From the NCBI GenBank assembly GCA_043778255.1, contig JAYWGN010000022.1, positions 1 to 64,000 on the forward strand: a DNA stretch of 64,000 nt, in the 5' to 3' direction. Source of the DNA: JAYWGN01 sp043778255. Lineage in GTDB: Bacteria; Bacteroidota; Bacteroidia; Chitinophagales; Chitinophagaceae. The translations under genes were made by a program, and so were the position numbers. Shown one piece after another: positions 25,402 through 32,652 of this stretch (position 1 is its first letter; each line of letters opens with the position of its first letter). The notes beneath the pieces were generated by a model. That model did no database searches, was not told the DNA's origin, and saw only the letters and a program-made list of their open reading frames with translations.

Positions 25402-28068
25402 TTACCGTCCACTATATACAATCATATTATTTAATGTAGTATTAAAGTCAGTTTGCTTTATTAATTCCTCCAATGTTAAGTGCATTCTATAACACCAATA
25501 ATGGTTGGGGTTAGATGGTTCATTTATTCTTTCGTCAGTTGGGTTTTGCAACCTCAAAGTGCCATCAATACCCATTATATCTTGCAATTGAAATACACTA
25601 AGCATTGCATTTGATTGTAGGTGTTGCTGTATTATTTGTTGCACTATCCACGGTTCGGCATACCTTGGTGCTTCGCCATATTGGTGCAATATATTGTTGT
25701 AATAATATTGGGTATTACCATAATCCTCTTCCCACCATGCCCTTAGGGTACTCATATCATGTGTACTAGGTGTAGCCACACTTAGGTAAGGTATTGTATC
25801 CAAATTTACATATTGTTGTTGGGTAGCTTTAGGCATACGTTGTACCTCCAAACTAAGCATACTAAGGCTTTCCATTACACCAGGTACACAGTTAGGTACC
25901 ATACCCAAATCCTCGCCACATACTAACATATTGGTACTATGCTGTATGCTTGGTAGTTTTTTATTAGCTTCTATTTTCCAAAATTCATTTTGCCTTTCGT
26001 AAAAATAATTAATGTATAACCGCCTTAATTGTTCTTTTTCATGCCCATTTAATTGGTTATAACTATAGGTTTTTTCCATAGCTATATTAAAGTGAAATTG
26101 CCCTTGGTTCGTCTCCTCTTCAAAGCATATAATATTGGCAATACAATCATATAATTTATACTGTACTACTTGGTCAAATTCATTTTGCGAAGCAAAATAA
26201 GCAAGTACTTTTTGTTGTGTATCAAAGTCGGGTTTTAGGTCATATAAGTTATTTTCATTTATGGTAAAAAAATGATTAATTACATTTTCTACGGCTTCGC
26301 CAAAAGTTTGTTGCAAATAATTAAATGTACAATAAGGTTGGCAAAGCCTTTGTGAGCTTAGGTATAAGCCTACAACAGTCAATTCATTTTTATATACTGG
26401 AATGGCTGGTACAAAATGCCCCATTATACCCTCTACAGCATGCAAAGGAATACTCCAAATACGGAAAAAGCCAAGTATATGGTCAATTCTAAAGGCATCA
26501 AAGTAGTCGCTCATTTTTGCAAACCTATTTTTCCACCAACCAAAACCATCCTGCTGCATTGCATCCCAATTATAGGTTGGGAAGCCCCAATTTTGTCCTT
26601 TCACGGCAAAGTCATCGGGTGGTGCTCCAGCTTGTTTGTTAGTGTTAAATAAATTAGGAAACTGCCAAGCATCGCAGCTAGTACGGCCAATGCCAATAGG
26701 TATATCGCCCTTCATGGCTATGCCTAATTGGTTAGTATAATTTACTGCATTTTTTAATTGTATATGCAAATGGTATTGTACAAAGTACCAAAAACTTACC
26801 TCGGTATATTGTTTTAATTTAGGATTAATTAACTTCTGTAAGCTTGTTGCAGTAACGGTTGCATTAGTTCCCCATTGTTCAAAATCAGCCGTTTTATGCT
26901 TATCTCTCAGGTAACAATAAGCAGCATAAGGCTGTAGCCAATATTTATTTTGTGTGTAAAATTGGAGGTATGCCTCAGTTTCTAATACTGTGCTATCCTG
27001 CAAATACAACTCTTTCAAATAACTTAATTTAAACTCAATAACAGCTTCAAAATTTAAAGCAGTTTCTTTATTTAGTTTATTTTTTTTGGCGGTGTATTGT
27101 TTTTGTAATTTATGTGTTTTATCTAACTTGCCTACGGCATCAATATTAATATATAAAGGGTGCAATGCAAATGATGAATTGGCGGCATAAGGGTACGAGT
27201 CGCTATTGGTTTTGTTAGCAATAGTATCGTTTATAGGTAACAGTTGTATTAACTTAAGCCCTGTACTTTTGCACCAATCAGCTAGTAGTTTTATGTCTAA
27301 AAATTCGCCTACACCAAAGCCATTTTTAGTACGTAAACTAAATACAGGAATAGCTACACCAGCACCTTTCCAACCTGGGTAGTTTATACCTACTACCGTA
27401 TCATTTATAATATTTATTTCGTTGCCTTGTCCATTGGTTTGTATGCTCCTATCCTCACCACTTTCGTAGGTAACAAATAATTTGGTAAGGGTATTATAAA
27501 TGCCATATTTATACACCACATTAGTGGTGCCAACTGGCAATTGTACTTGTACTGTATAGCCATTAGTTTGTGCTTTAAGCAGCAATGGTTTATTGGTGGT
27601 CCAATCACCTAACTTAGCAGTATTACCTATTATACAAACGGTTTCGTTAGGTTGCAATATTGGTGCATTTACATTAAATATATAATTGGCACTTTGGCTT
27701 TGCTTGGCAGTTTGCTTTATTTTTGTTTTGTAAAAAATTGCTTTAAAAGGCTTAGTAAAAAATGTGGTAAATGGTAACGAAGCAGCACACCAAGTATCGT
27801 ATAAGTTTACAATTGGTTTATGTGTGGGTAAGGTTATAGTGTTAATAGTAGCGGTATAATGTTTAGTACCATCGGCATTTAATACATAATAATAATAGGC
27901 AATTTCCGCAGCTAACTCATCAATTTCTAATTGCCAACATTGGGCATCTACATACTGCAAAGGCAAGGCATTGGCTTCCACATCGTTACCTAAGGCAGTG
28001 GTGTTGCCACATATATATACCTTTTGCCCCCAAGTAGATTGGTAATTTAATATAAAACGTACAGTCAT
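25402..28068 (-). CDS. malQ: 4-alpha-glucanotransferase with two N-terminal CBM20 domains
   Basis: 888 residues. Two starch-binding CBM20 modules come first (about 1-105, VYICGNTTALGN; and 125-235, VCIIGNTAKLGDW). The GH77 catalytic barrel follows from about 245: SYPYAANSSFALHPLYI, FDAFRIDHILGFFRIW (nucleophile Asp), VCGEDLGMVP (acid/base Glu), and ATPSTHDMSTLR (transition-state Asp). The CBM20-CBM20-GH77 order is that of plant DPE2 and Bacteroides-type amylomaltases, more elaborate than E. coli MalQ. It transfers maltosyl units between alpha-glucans in maltose or glycogen metabolism. No signal peptide, so cytoplasmic. Confidence 0.93.
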   Translation of the reverse strand: MTVRFILNYQSTWGQKVYICGNTTALGNDVEANALPLQYVDAQCWQLEIDELAAEIAYYYYVLNADGTKHYTATINTITLPTHKPIVNLYDTWCAASLPFTTFFTKPFKAIFYKTKIKQTAKQSQSANYIFNVNAPILQPNETVCIIGNTAKLGDWTTNKPLLLKAQTNGYTVQVQLPVGTTNVVYKYGIYNTLTKLFVTYESGEDRSIQTNGQGNEINIINDTVVGINYPGWKGAGVAIPVFSLRTKNGFGVGEFLDIKLLADWCKSTGLKLIQLLPINDTIANKTNSDSYPYAANSSFALHPLYINIDAVGKLDKTHKLQKQYTAKKNKLNKETALNFEAVIEFKLSYLKELYLQDSTVLETEAYLQFYTQNKYWLQPYAAYCYLRDKHKTADFEQWGTNATVTATSLQKLINPKLKQYTEVSFWYFVQYHLHIQLKNAVNYTNQLGIAMKGDIPIGIGRTSCDAWQFPNLFNTNKQAGAPPDDFAVKGQNWGFPTYNWDAMQQDGFGWWKNRFAKMSDYFDAFRIDHILGFFRIWSIPLHAVEGIMGHFVPAIPVYKNELTVVGLYLSSQRLCQPYCTFNYLQQTFGEAVENVINHFFTINENNLYDLKPDFDTQQKVLAYFASQNEFDQVVQYKLYDCIANIICFEEETNQGQFHFNIAMEKTYSYNQLNGHEKEQLRRLYINYFYERQNEFWKIEANKKLPSIQHSTNMLVCGEDLGMVPNCVPGVMESLSMLSLEVQRMPKATQQQYVNLDTIPYLSVATPSTHDMSTLRAWWEEDYGNTQYYYNNILHQYGEAPRYAEPWIVQQIIQQHLQSNAMLSVFQLQDIMGIDGTLRLQNPTDERINEPSNPNHYWCYRMHLTLEELIKQTDFNTTLNNMIVYSGR

Positions 28069-28179
28069 AGTATAAAGTATAGCAGTTATTAAAAAAAGTT
28101 GATTAGTTGCAAACTTAAACTATTAGTAAAATAAAAAAAATTGTTATTCAATATATTTTTTACTAATTAAAATAAATGT

Positions 28180-28187
28180 TAGTTTTG
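28180..28187 (+). promoter_or_regulatory. -7 box (TAGTTTTG) before a small membrane-protein gene
   Basis: It matches TAnnTTTG and predicts a transcript from about 28193. That favours the ATG at 28206 over the ATG at 28176, which would lie upstream of the transcript start. Confidence 0.4.
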
Positions 28188-28205
28188 CACACAAATAAAA
28201 AGTAT

Positions 28206-28358
28206 ATGACAAAAACAAAAGGTTCACCTATAGCTTGGATAATTTTCTTTGTATCAACCTTTGCTTTATTGGCAGCTATATTTTTAAAATGGGAGTATTT
28301 AACTATGATTATTCCTTTTGTTACCACATCGTTTGTAAAGGCAATGCGGATAATGTAA
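28206..28358 (+). CDS. Small membrane protein, 50 residues
   Basis: MTKTKGSPIAWIIFFVSTFA and onward: a short basic N-terminus, one hydrophobic segment (about residues 8-27), and a second hydrophobic stretch (33-43) ending in a basic tail, VKAMRIM. This looks like a two-helix inner-membrane peptide. The frame is open from 28176, but the -7 box at 28180 favours the internal ATG. No family recognised. It lies at the edge of the accessory patch. Confidence 0.45.
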   Translation: MTKTKGSPIAWIIFFVSTFALLAAIFLKWEYLTMIIPFVTTSFVKAMRIM

Positions 28359-28654
28359 TTATAAAAAAAAATGGACTTATTTATATTATTTAACCTTCAT
28401 ATATTTTGAGGGTTTTTTTATGGCAATTACCTACTTATTTTTGGTGTTATATTTTTTTTCGCTTCGCTTAAATGTTTCCGCTTCGCTAAAATGTTTTCGC
28501 TTCGCTAAAATGTTTTATTGCATTTCTATTTTCATTTTATTAAATACGTTGTAATTGCTTTTTTATACCATAAATTTTATCACAAATATTTCAAAACAAT
28601 TAACGGCTGTGCTTTAGGTAAGAGGTGAGAGAACCGGCAGAGAGGGAGTGAAAA
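28359..28654. other. Gene-free interval with a 19-bp tandem repeat
   Basis: About 300 bases of AT-rich DNA without a supportable gene, holding a threefold 19-bp repeat at 28460-28516. The bases around 28620-28650 are purine-rich (GAGGTGAGAGAACCGGCAGA), unlike the surroundings. The toxin-antitoxin promoter region begins at 28655. Confidence 0.6.
28460..28516. repeat. 19-bp tandem repeat, three copies (CGCTTCGCTaAAATGTTTt)
   Basis: Copies begin at 28460, 28479 and 28498. The second and third are identical and the first differs slightly. The word GCTTCGCTAAAA also occurs inverted at 10781-10800. Confidence 0.75.
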
Positions 28655-28693
28655 AAATTATTCAAATATTTTGAAATAATTTGGTTAATTTTG
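28655..28693 (+). promoter_or_regulatory. Palindromic operator and -7 box of the toxin-antitoxin module
   Basis: AAATTATT (28655-28662) pairs with AATAATTT (28675-28682) around an inner CAAA-TAT-TTTG, a near-perfect 28-base palindrome with one extra A. It lies between the expected -33 position and a TAATTTTG -7 box at 28686-28693. A helix-turn-helix antitoxin such as the one encoded downstream would be the obvious binder; this is inference from position. Confidence 0.5.
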
Positions 28694-28716
28694 TATCCAA
28701 ATGAATACAATAAAAA

Positions 28717-29019
28717 ATGTTTCAAATTGAAAAAACTTTTGAGTTCGATAAATGGCTTCGAAAACTAAATGACTTAACAGCAAAAGCAAAAATTTTATTT
28801 CGTATTCAAAAATTATTACATGATGAACATTTTGGGGACTGTAAACCAGTTGGAAACGGCATTTAAAAATTGAAAATTAACTATGCTAAAGGATACAGAG
28901 TATATTTTAAAGAGAAAAATGGTAAAATTATTATATTATTAATTGGTGGCGAAAAATCAACCCAACAAAAAGATTTACAGAAAGCAAACGAAATTTGGAA
29001 TAACCTAAAAACTATATAA
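28717..29019 (+). pseudogene. RelE/HigB-type toxin gene interrupted by an in-frame stop
   Basis: From the ATG at 28717 a 100-codon frame runs to TAA at 29017-29019, next to the antitoxin ATG at 29020, but codon 50 (28864-28866) is also TAA. The upstream part reads FDKWLRKLNDLTAKAKILFR...GDCKPVGNGI and the downstream part KLKINYAKGYRVYF...LLIGGEKSTQQKD. Together they are a complete toxin of the 'putative addiction module killer protein' family, a relative of RelE/HigB mRNA interferases. In relatives the broken position usually holds Ser or an aromatic residue (G-V-S-E-L-R-I), so one base change from TCA, TAT or TAC would explain it. The truncated product lacks the catalytic half and should be inactive. 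Confidence 0.8.
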
Positions 29020-29304
29020 ATGGAAACAACAAATTTTGATATTGCAGATTATTTAGATAATAAAAAAATGATTACTGCTTATTTGAATACAGTATTAGAG
29101 GATGGTAATAATGATGAAATTATTACTGCTATTGGGTATATTGCTAAAGCTATTGGCATGACCAAAATTGCCGAAGAAACCGGCCTAAGTAGACCAAGTT
29201 TGTACAAAGCATTATCAAAAGGATCAAAACCTCAATTTGCAACTATTGTAAATGTACTTCGTGCAGTAGGAGGACAAATTAAAATAAATCCAATAACCAA
29301 ATAA
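29020..29304 (+). CDS. HigA-like antitoxin (addiction module antidote protein)
   Basis: 94 residues. DIADYLDNKKMITAYLNTVL is the typical antidote N-terminus, and MTKIAEETGLSRPSLYKALS (about residues 49-68) is the helix-turn-helix. PQFATIVNVLRAVGGQIKI closes the domain. The layout toxin-first with the antitoxin starting one base after the toxin stop matches the HigBA-like family of this antidote. The gene is intact although the toxin is broken. It probably binds the palindrome at 28655 and represses the pair. Confidence 0.88.
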   Translation: METTNFDIADYLDNKKMITAYLNTVLEDGNNDEIITAIGYIAKAIGMTKIAEETGLSRPSLYKALSKGSKPQFATIVNVLRAVGGQIKINPITK

Positions 29305-29426
29305 CAAATTTTTTTCATTCCAATACTGCAAGGGTATATTTTAATAAATAACGTCAGTGTCTTTAGTAATAAATAAAAGACTCTGCCGAGTAAAAAACTT
29401 TCAAGTAAGTATATAAAAAATTCAAA

Positions 29427-30293
29427 ATGAATAAAAAAAATCTGAAAAATAAAATTTTTGAAACCAATAATGTACAAATTTATGAAGAAAATGGAAATTT
29501 AGTTTTTGATTGCATTCCTTTAAAATCAACTAAATATATCTCAAAATTTCTAGTTTACTTAGTAATGCTTATTGGTGCATTAATATTTATTTTTAATTTT
29601 AGAGATATATTTTACTTTTTTTCACCACAGCATAGTAATCTGGGATTATTTTTTGGTTTACTTACAATATTTATTGGAACGATGAGTTTGATGATTGCAT
29701 ATTTTCTAATCTTAAATTTCTTCAAAGTTTTTAAGTATTCTTTAGTTTATAATTTCTATTTGTGTGAATCATTAATAATAAATAAAGACAATATCCAATA
29801 TCAAAATAATTTCGGTAAGTACATCAATATTAAAATATCAAATTTAGAATTTTGTGATTTTTATAGTAATAAAAGTTCCGGTGATCATGATGTTACATAT
29901 TTATTCTCTCCGAGTTATATAAATAGTTTATGCCTTAAAGAATATAATCAAAATAAATTATCAAAGATTCTTTATTCAATTAATTATAATGACTTAACAA
30001 AAGTAAATTGTATTTTATTTAAACAATTTGCTAAAATTGGATCAATTTTTAATGAAAGTATTTTAAGCGATTATAAAAAAACAAAAAGAAGGGGTTATCG
30101 TCTTAAATTTATTACAGCATTTGAATATTACTTTTCCAATAGCGATGATTTTTCATTTGATGAAAGGCAGATTTTAAATGAAATTAACAAGTATATCGAA
30201 AAATTTAAAACCATGGTTTCTGACAAGCTAATTAAAGGCACAAACATAAAAATTAACGAAATTGAATTAAAATGTATCAAACGAAATAAATAA
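29427..30293 (+). CDS. AT-rich orphan membrane protein, function unknown
   Basis: 288 residues. A polar N-terminus (about 1-35) precedes two membrane helices (about 39-60 and 73-100), then a soluble region of about 190 residues rich in Asn, Lys, Tyr and Ile, with YEENGNLVFDCIPLK before the helices. The overall shape resembles small PH-domain or DUF membrane proteins, but no motif can be named. Codons are more AT-rich than those of flanking core genes, and it follows a toxin-antitoxin module, so it may be acquired. No operon partner. Confidence 0.6.
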   Translation: MNKKNLKNKIFETNNVQIYEENGNLVFDCIPLKSTKYISKFLVYLVMLIGALIFIFNFRDIFYFFSPQHSNLGLFFGLLTIFIGTMSLMIAYFLILNFFKVFKYSLVYNFYLCESLIINKDNIQYQNNFGKYINIKISNLEFCDFYSNKSSGDHDVTYLFSPSYINSLCLKEYNQNKLSKILYSINYNDLTKVNCILFKQFAKIGSIFNESILSDYKKTKRRGYRLKFITAFEYYFSNSDDFSFDERQILNEINKYIEKFKTMVSDKLIKGTNIKINEIELKCIKRNK

Positions 30294-30445
30294 TTTTTTA
30301 ACCTAATTATATCAGCAAATAACTCACCAACATTCTTACCACTACTTCTTTAATTCACCTGTTAAAAGTCTCTTTATACAAAAAACCAATACAACATAAC
30401 TGAAAGATACTAAATTAAAACATAAAAATAGACACCCCACAAAAA

Positions 30446-30480
30446 AAACCTCACATTTTCCAAAAAAAGATGTGAGGTTT
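30446..30480 (-). terminator. Terminator of the primary sigma factor gene
   Basis: AAACCTCACAT (30446-30456) pairs with ATGTGAGGTTT (30470-30480). On the minus strand it is followed by a run of T residues. Confidence 0.75.
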
Positions 30481-30504
30481 GTATAATATGTATAACAAAA
30501 TCAT

Positions 30505-31362
30505 TTAACCCAAATAAGCCTTTAAGGCACCGCTGTACCTAGCTTTTTGTAATCGTTTAATAGCTCTTTCTTTTATTTGTCGTATTCGCTCTTTGGTAAG
30601 GTCATATTTTTGACCTATTTGCTCTATTGTAGTACCATTTTCACCATCTAACCCAAAGTAAGCATTTACAATTTCAGCTTCACGTGGACTTAATGATTTT
30701 AAAACTCTTTTAATCTCTACCCGTAAGCTATCTTTCATTACATCATCATCGGTACTATCGCCACCTTGTAGCAAATCCCCCATAGCCACATCTTCAGCCT
30801 CATGTACTGGTGCATCTAAGCTGCTATGCCTTGTATTGCTCTGGAATATATTGTTAATCTCCGTTTCGCTCATTTCCAACATTTCTGCTAATTCTTCAGT
30901 ACTCGGCTCTCTTTCATGCTCTTGCTCAAATGCCATATAGGCTTTATTAGCTTTATTGTAAGTGCCTATTTTATTTTGTGGCAACCTTACCAACCTTCCC
31001 TGCTCGGCTAAGGCTTGCAATATGCTCTGCCTTATCCACCATACGGCATAACTAATAAATTTGAAACCCTTTGTTTCATCAAATCTTTGTGCTGCTTTTA
31101 TTAAGCCTAAGTTACCTTCGTTTATTAAATCGCTCAAACTCAACCCTTGGTGTTGGTACTGCTTAGCTACCGATACCACAAACCTTAAGTTGGCCTGTAC
31201 CAACTTATCTAATGCCCGTTGGTTACCCATTTTTATTTTTTGGGCAAGCACAGTTTCCTCCTCAGGTGTTATCATCGGTATTTTGCTAATTTCTTGCAAA
31301 TACTTCTCTACAGCCTGTGAGTCTCTGTTAGTTATTTGGGTGGCTATTTTAAGTTGCCTCAT
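30505..31362 (-). CDS. rpoD: Primary RNA polymerase sigma factor (RpoD/SigA)
   Basis: 285 residues. Region 1.2 starts DSQAVEKYLQEISKIPMITP, and region 1.1 is missing, as in the Bacteroidota housekeeping sigma factor. Region 2 contains NLRFVVSVAKQYQHQGLSLS, GNLGLIKAAQRFDETKGFKF and YAVWWIRQSI, with region 3 after it. Region 4 has SPREAEIVNAYFGL and the recognition helix LTKERIRQIKERAIKRL. It should recognise TTTG at -33 and TAnnTTTG at -7, the boxes seen before several genes here. Transcribed alone, with its own terminator. Confidence 0.95.
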   Translation of the reverse strand: MRQLKIATQITNRDSQAVEKYLQEISKIPMITPEEETVLAQKIKMGNQRALDKLVQANLRFVVSVAKQYQHQGLSLSDLINEGNLGLIKAAQRFDETKGFKFISYAVWWIRQSILQALAEQGRLVRLPQNKIGTYNKANKAYMAFEQEHEREPSTEELAEMLEMSETEINNIFQSNTRHSSLDAPVHEAEDVAMGDLLQGGDSTDDDVMKDSLRVEIKRVLKSLSPREAEIVNAYFGLDGENGTTIEQIGQKYDLTKERIRQIKERAIKRLQKARYSGALKAYLG

Positions 31363-31513
31363 GTAGGTATTTATTTATAATGTTAGTAAATATGAACAAC
31401 TATCTACACCAAATAGACGCAAACAGTTGTAATTACTTACAAATTGGATGGCAAAATTAACGTATTGTTACCACTTTTGCAAGTATATAATGTTAAATGG
31501 TATGCACATACAA

Positions 31514-31927
31514 TTAACAATGCTCGGCATAAGCCCCTATTAAGTTATTGGCTATCATACCGGCCGAACGGCCTTCAATATTGTGCCGCTCTATATAATG
31601 TACCAATTTGCCATTCTTAAATAGTGCAATAGCTGGGCTGCTTGGCGTATAAGGCATTAAGTGTTGGCGTACTTGCTTTACAGCATCCACATCAAACCCT
31701 GCAAAGGTTGTAGTTAGGTAATCGGGCTTTTTGTTGCCCTCGGCTACACTCATAAGCACACCTGGCCTAGCTGTACCAGCACTGCAACCACACACCGAGT
31801 TAAGCACTACAAGGGTTGTACCTTCTTTGCCTAATTGGCTATCCACATCTTGTGGGGTTAATAATTCGCTAAATCCGTTACTAGTTAGCTCTTCTTTCAT
31901 TGGAACTACAATTTCTTCAGGATACAT
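31514..31927 (-). CDS. Bacilliredoxin, BrxA/BrxB family (YphP/YqiW)
   Basis: 137 residues of thioredoxin fold. The active site CGCSAGTARPG (first Cys about residue 46) has the CGC motif of YphP/YqiW proteins, and the C-terminal HYIERHNIEGRSAGMIANNL is typical. These proteins remove bacillithiol from S-bacillithiolated proteins. Together with the YtxJ-type protein at 56363, it suggests that the organism uses bacillithiol as its low-molecular-weight thiol. Transcribed alone, about 150 bases upstream of rpoD on the same strand. Confidence 0.9.
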   Translation of the reverse strand: MYPEEIVVPMKEELTSNGFSELLTPQDVDSQLGKEGTTLVVLNSVCGCSAGTARPGVLMSVAEGNKKPDYLTTTFAGFDVDAVKQVRQHLMPYTPSSPAIALFKNGKLVHYIERHNIEGRSAGMIANNLIGAYAEHC

Positions 31928-32119
31928 AATTTATATTTATTTTTATTGTATGCACAAAAATGGTGCTATTTTATTTACTGCCATTATGGCAATTAATTGT
32001 ATATTTTTAAGCCATTCTGGCAAAATATTTTTGCTAATTATGCAAATTTAGCACATTTTGTTGGTAAATAATGGATTGGTAAATAATTTGATTTATGGTA
32101 TTTATAAAAATTAAATATT

Positions 32120-32554
32120 ATGACAACAACAATTAAAAACAATCACTTTCCAACCGTATTAAACGATTTATTTAACCTCGGTTTTGAAAAAGTATTTACC
32201 GATGATTTTGGTACTAAAAACTTACTACAACAACCGCCAGTAAACATTGTAGAAACACCTGAGGCATTTACACTGCAAGTGTTAGCACCTGGTAAAGTAA
32301 AGGAAAACTTTGGCTTAAGTATGGAGAAAAACTTACTCACCATTAGTTACCACACACCCGAAGCTGCTACTACTAATGCCGTAAAGTATGTACGTAAAGA
32401 ATTTAGCATAGCTAACTTTAAACGAACATTTACGGTAAGCGATACGGTAGATGCTACCAAAATTGACGCTACCTACACCAATGGTATATTGGAAATAGTA
32501 CTACCCAAAAAAGAAGAAACTGTACTACAACCAACAACTATTAGTATTAAATAA
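32120..32554 (+). CDS. Hsp20/alpha-crystallin small heat-shock protein
   Basis: 144 residues. The alpha-crystallin domain spans about residues 35-135: PPVNIVETPEAFTLQVLAPG, the strand pair around KNLLTISYHT, and YTNGILEIVLPKKEE, which ends in the conserved G-I-L-x-I/V-x-L-P block. It acts as an ATP-independent holdase in the cytoplasm. Transcribed alone and closed by a bidirectional terminator shared with the next convergent gene. Confidence 0.92.
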   Translation: MTTTIKNNHFPTVLNDLFNLGFEKVFTDDFGTKNLLQQPPVNIVETPEAFTLQVLAPGKVKENFGLSMEKNLLTISYHTPEAATTNAVKYVRKEFSIANFKRTFTVSDTVDATKIDATYTNGILEIVLPKKEETVLQPTTISIK

Positions 32555-32590
32555 TTAATATAGCGTTGTGTTAGTTAAAGGTTAATTTAT

Positions 32591-32629
32591 AAAAAAGGCT
32601 AAACTTCATTTTAAGTTTAGCCTTTTTTT
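32591..32629. terminator. Bidirectional terminator between hsp20 and the SPT-type gene
   Basis: A perfect 16-bp stem, 32591-32606 with 32613-32628 (core GGCTAAACTT/AAGTTTAGCC), has A-run and T-run flanks, so it works in both directions. Confidence 0.85.
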
Positions 32630-32652
32630 ATTGCTTGGTAAAATGCCATTAA

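Noticed and set aside
28176..28205. ATG at 28176 as the start of the small membrane protein
   Set aside because: A -7 box lies between it and the second ATG, so a transcript from that box would not contain it.
28861..28900. Restart of translation after the internal stop giving a functional C-terminal toxin
   Set aside because: The first in-frame start-like codon after the stop is a TTG with no supporting signal, and the N-terminal half carries essential helices, so a working toxin is unlikely.
28359..30300. Anti-phage defence island
   Set aside because: Only one broken toxin-antitoxin module and an orphan protein are present. No nuclease, helicase, methylase or other defence gene is seen.
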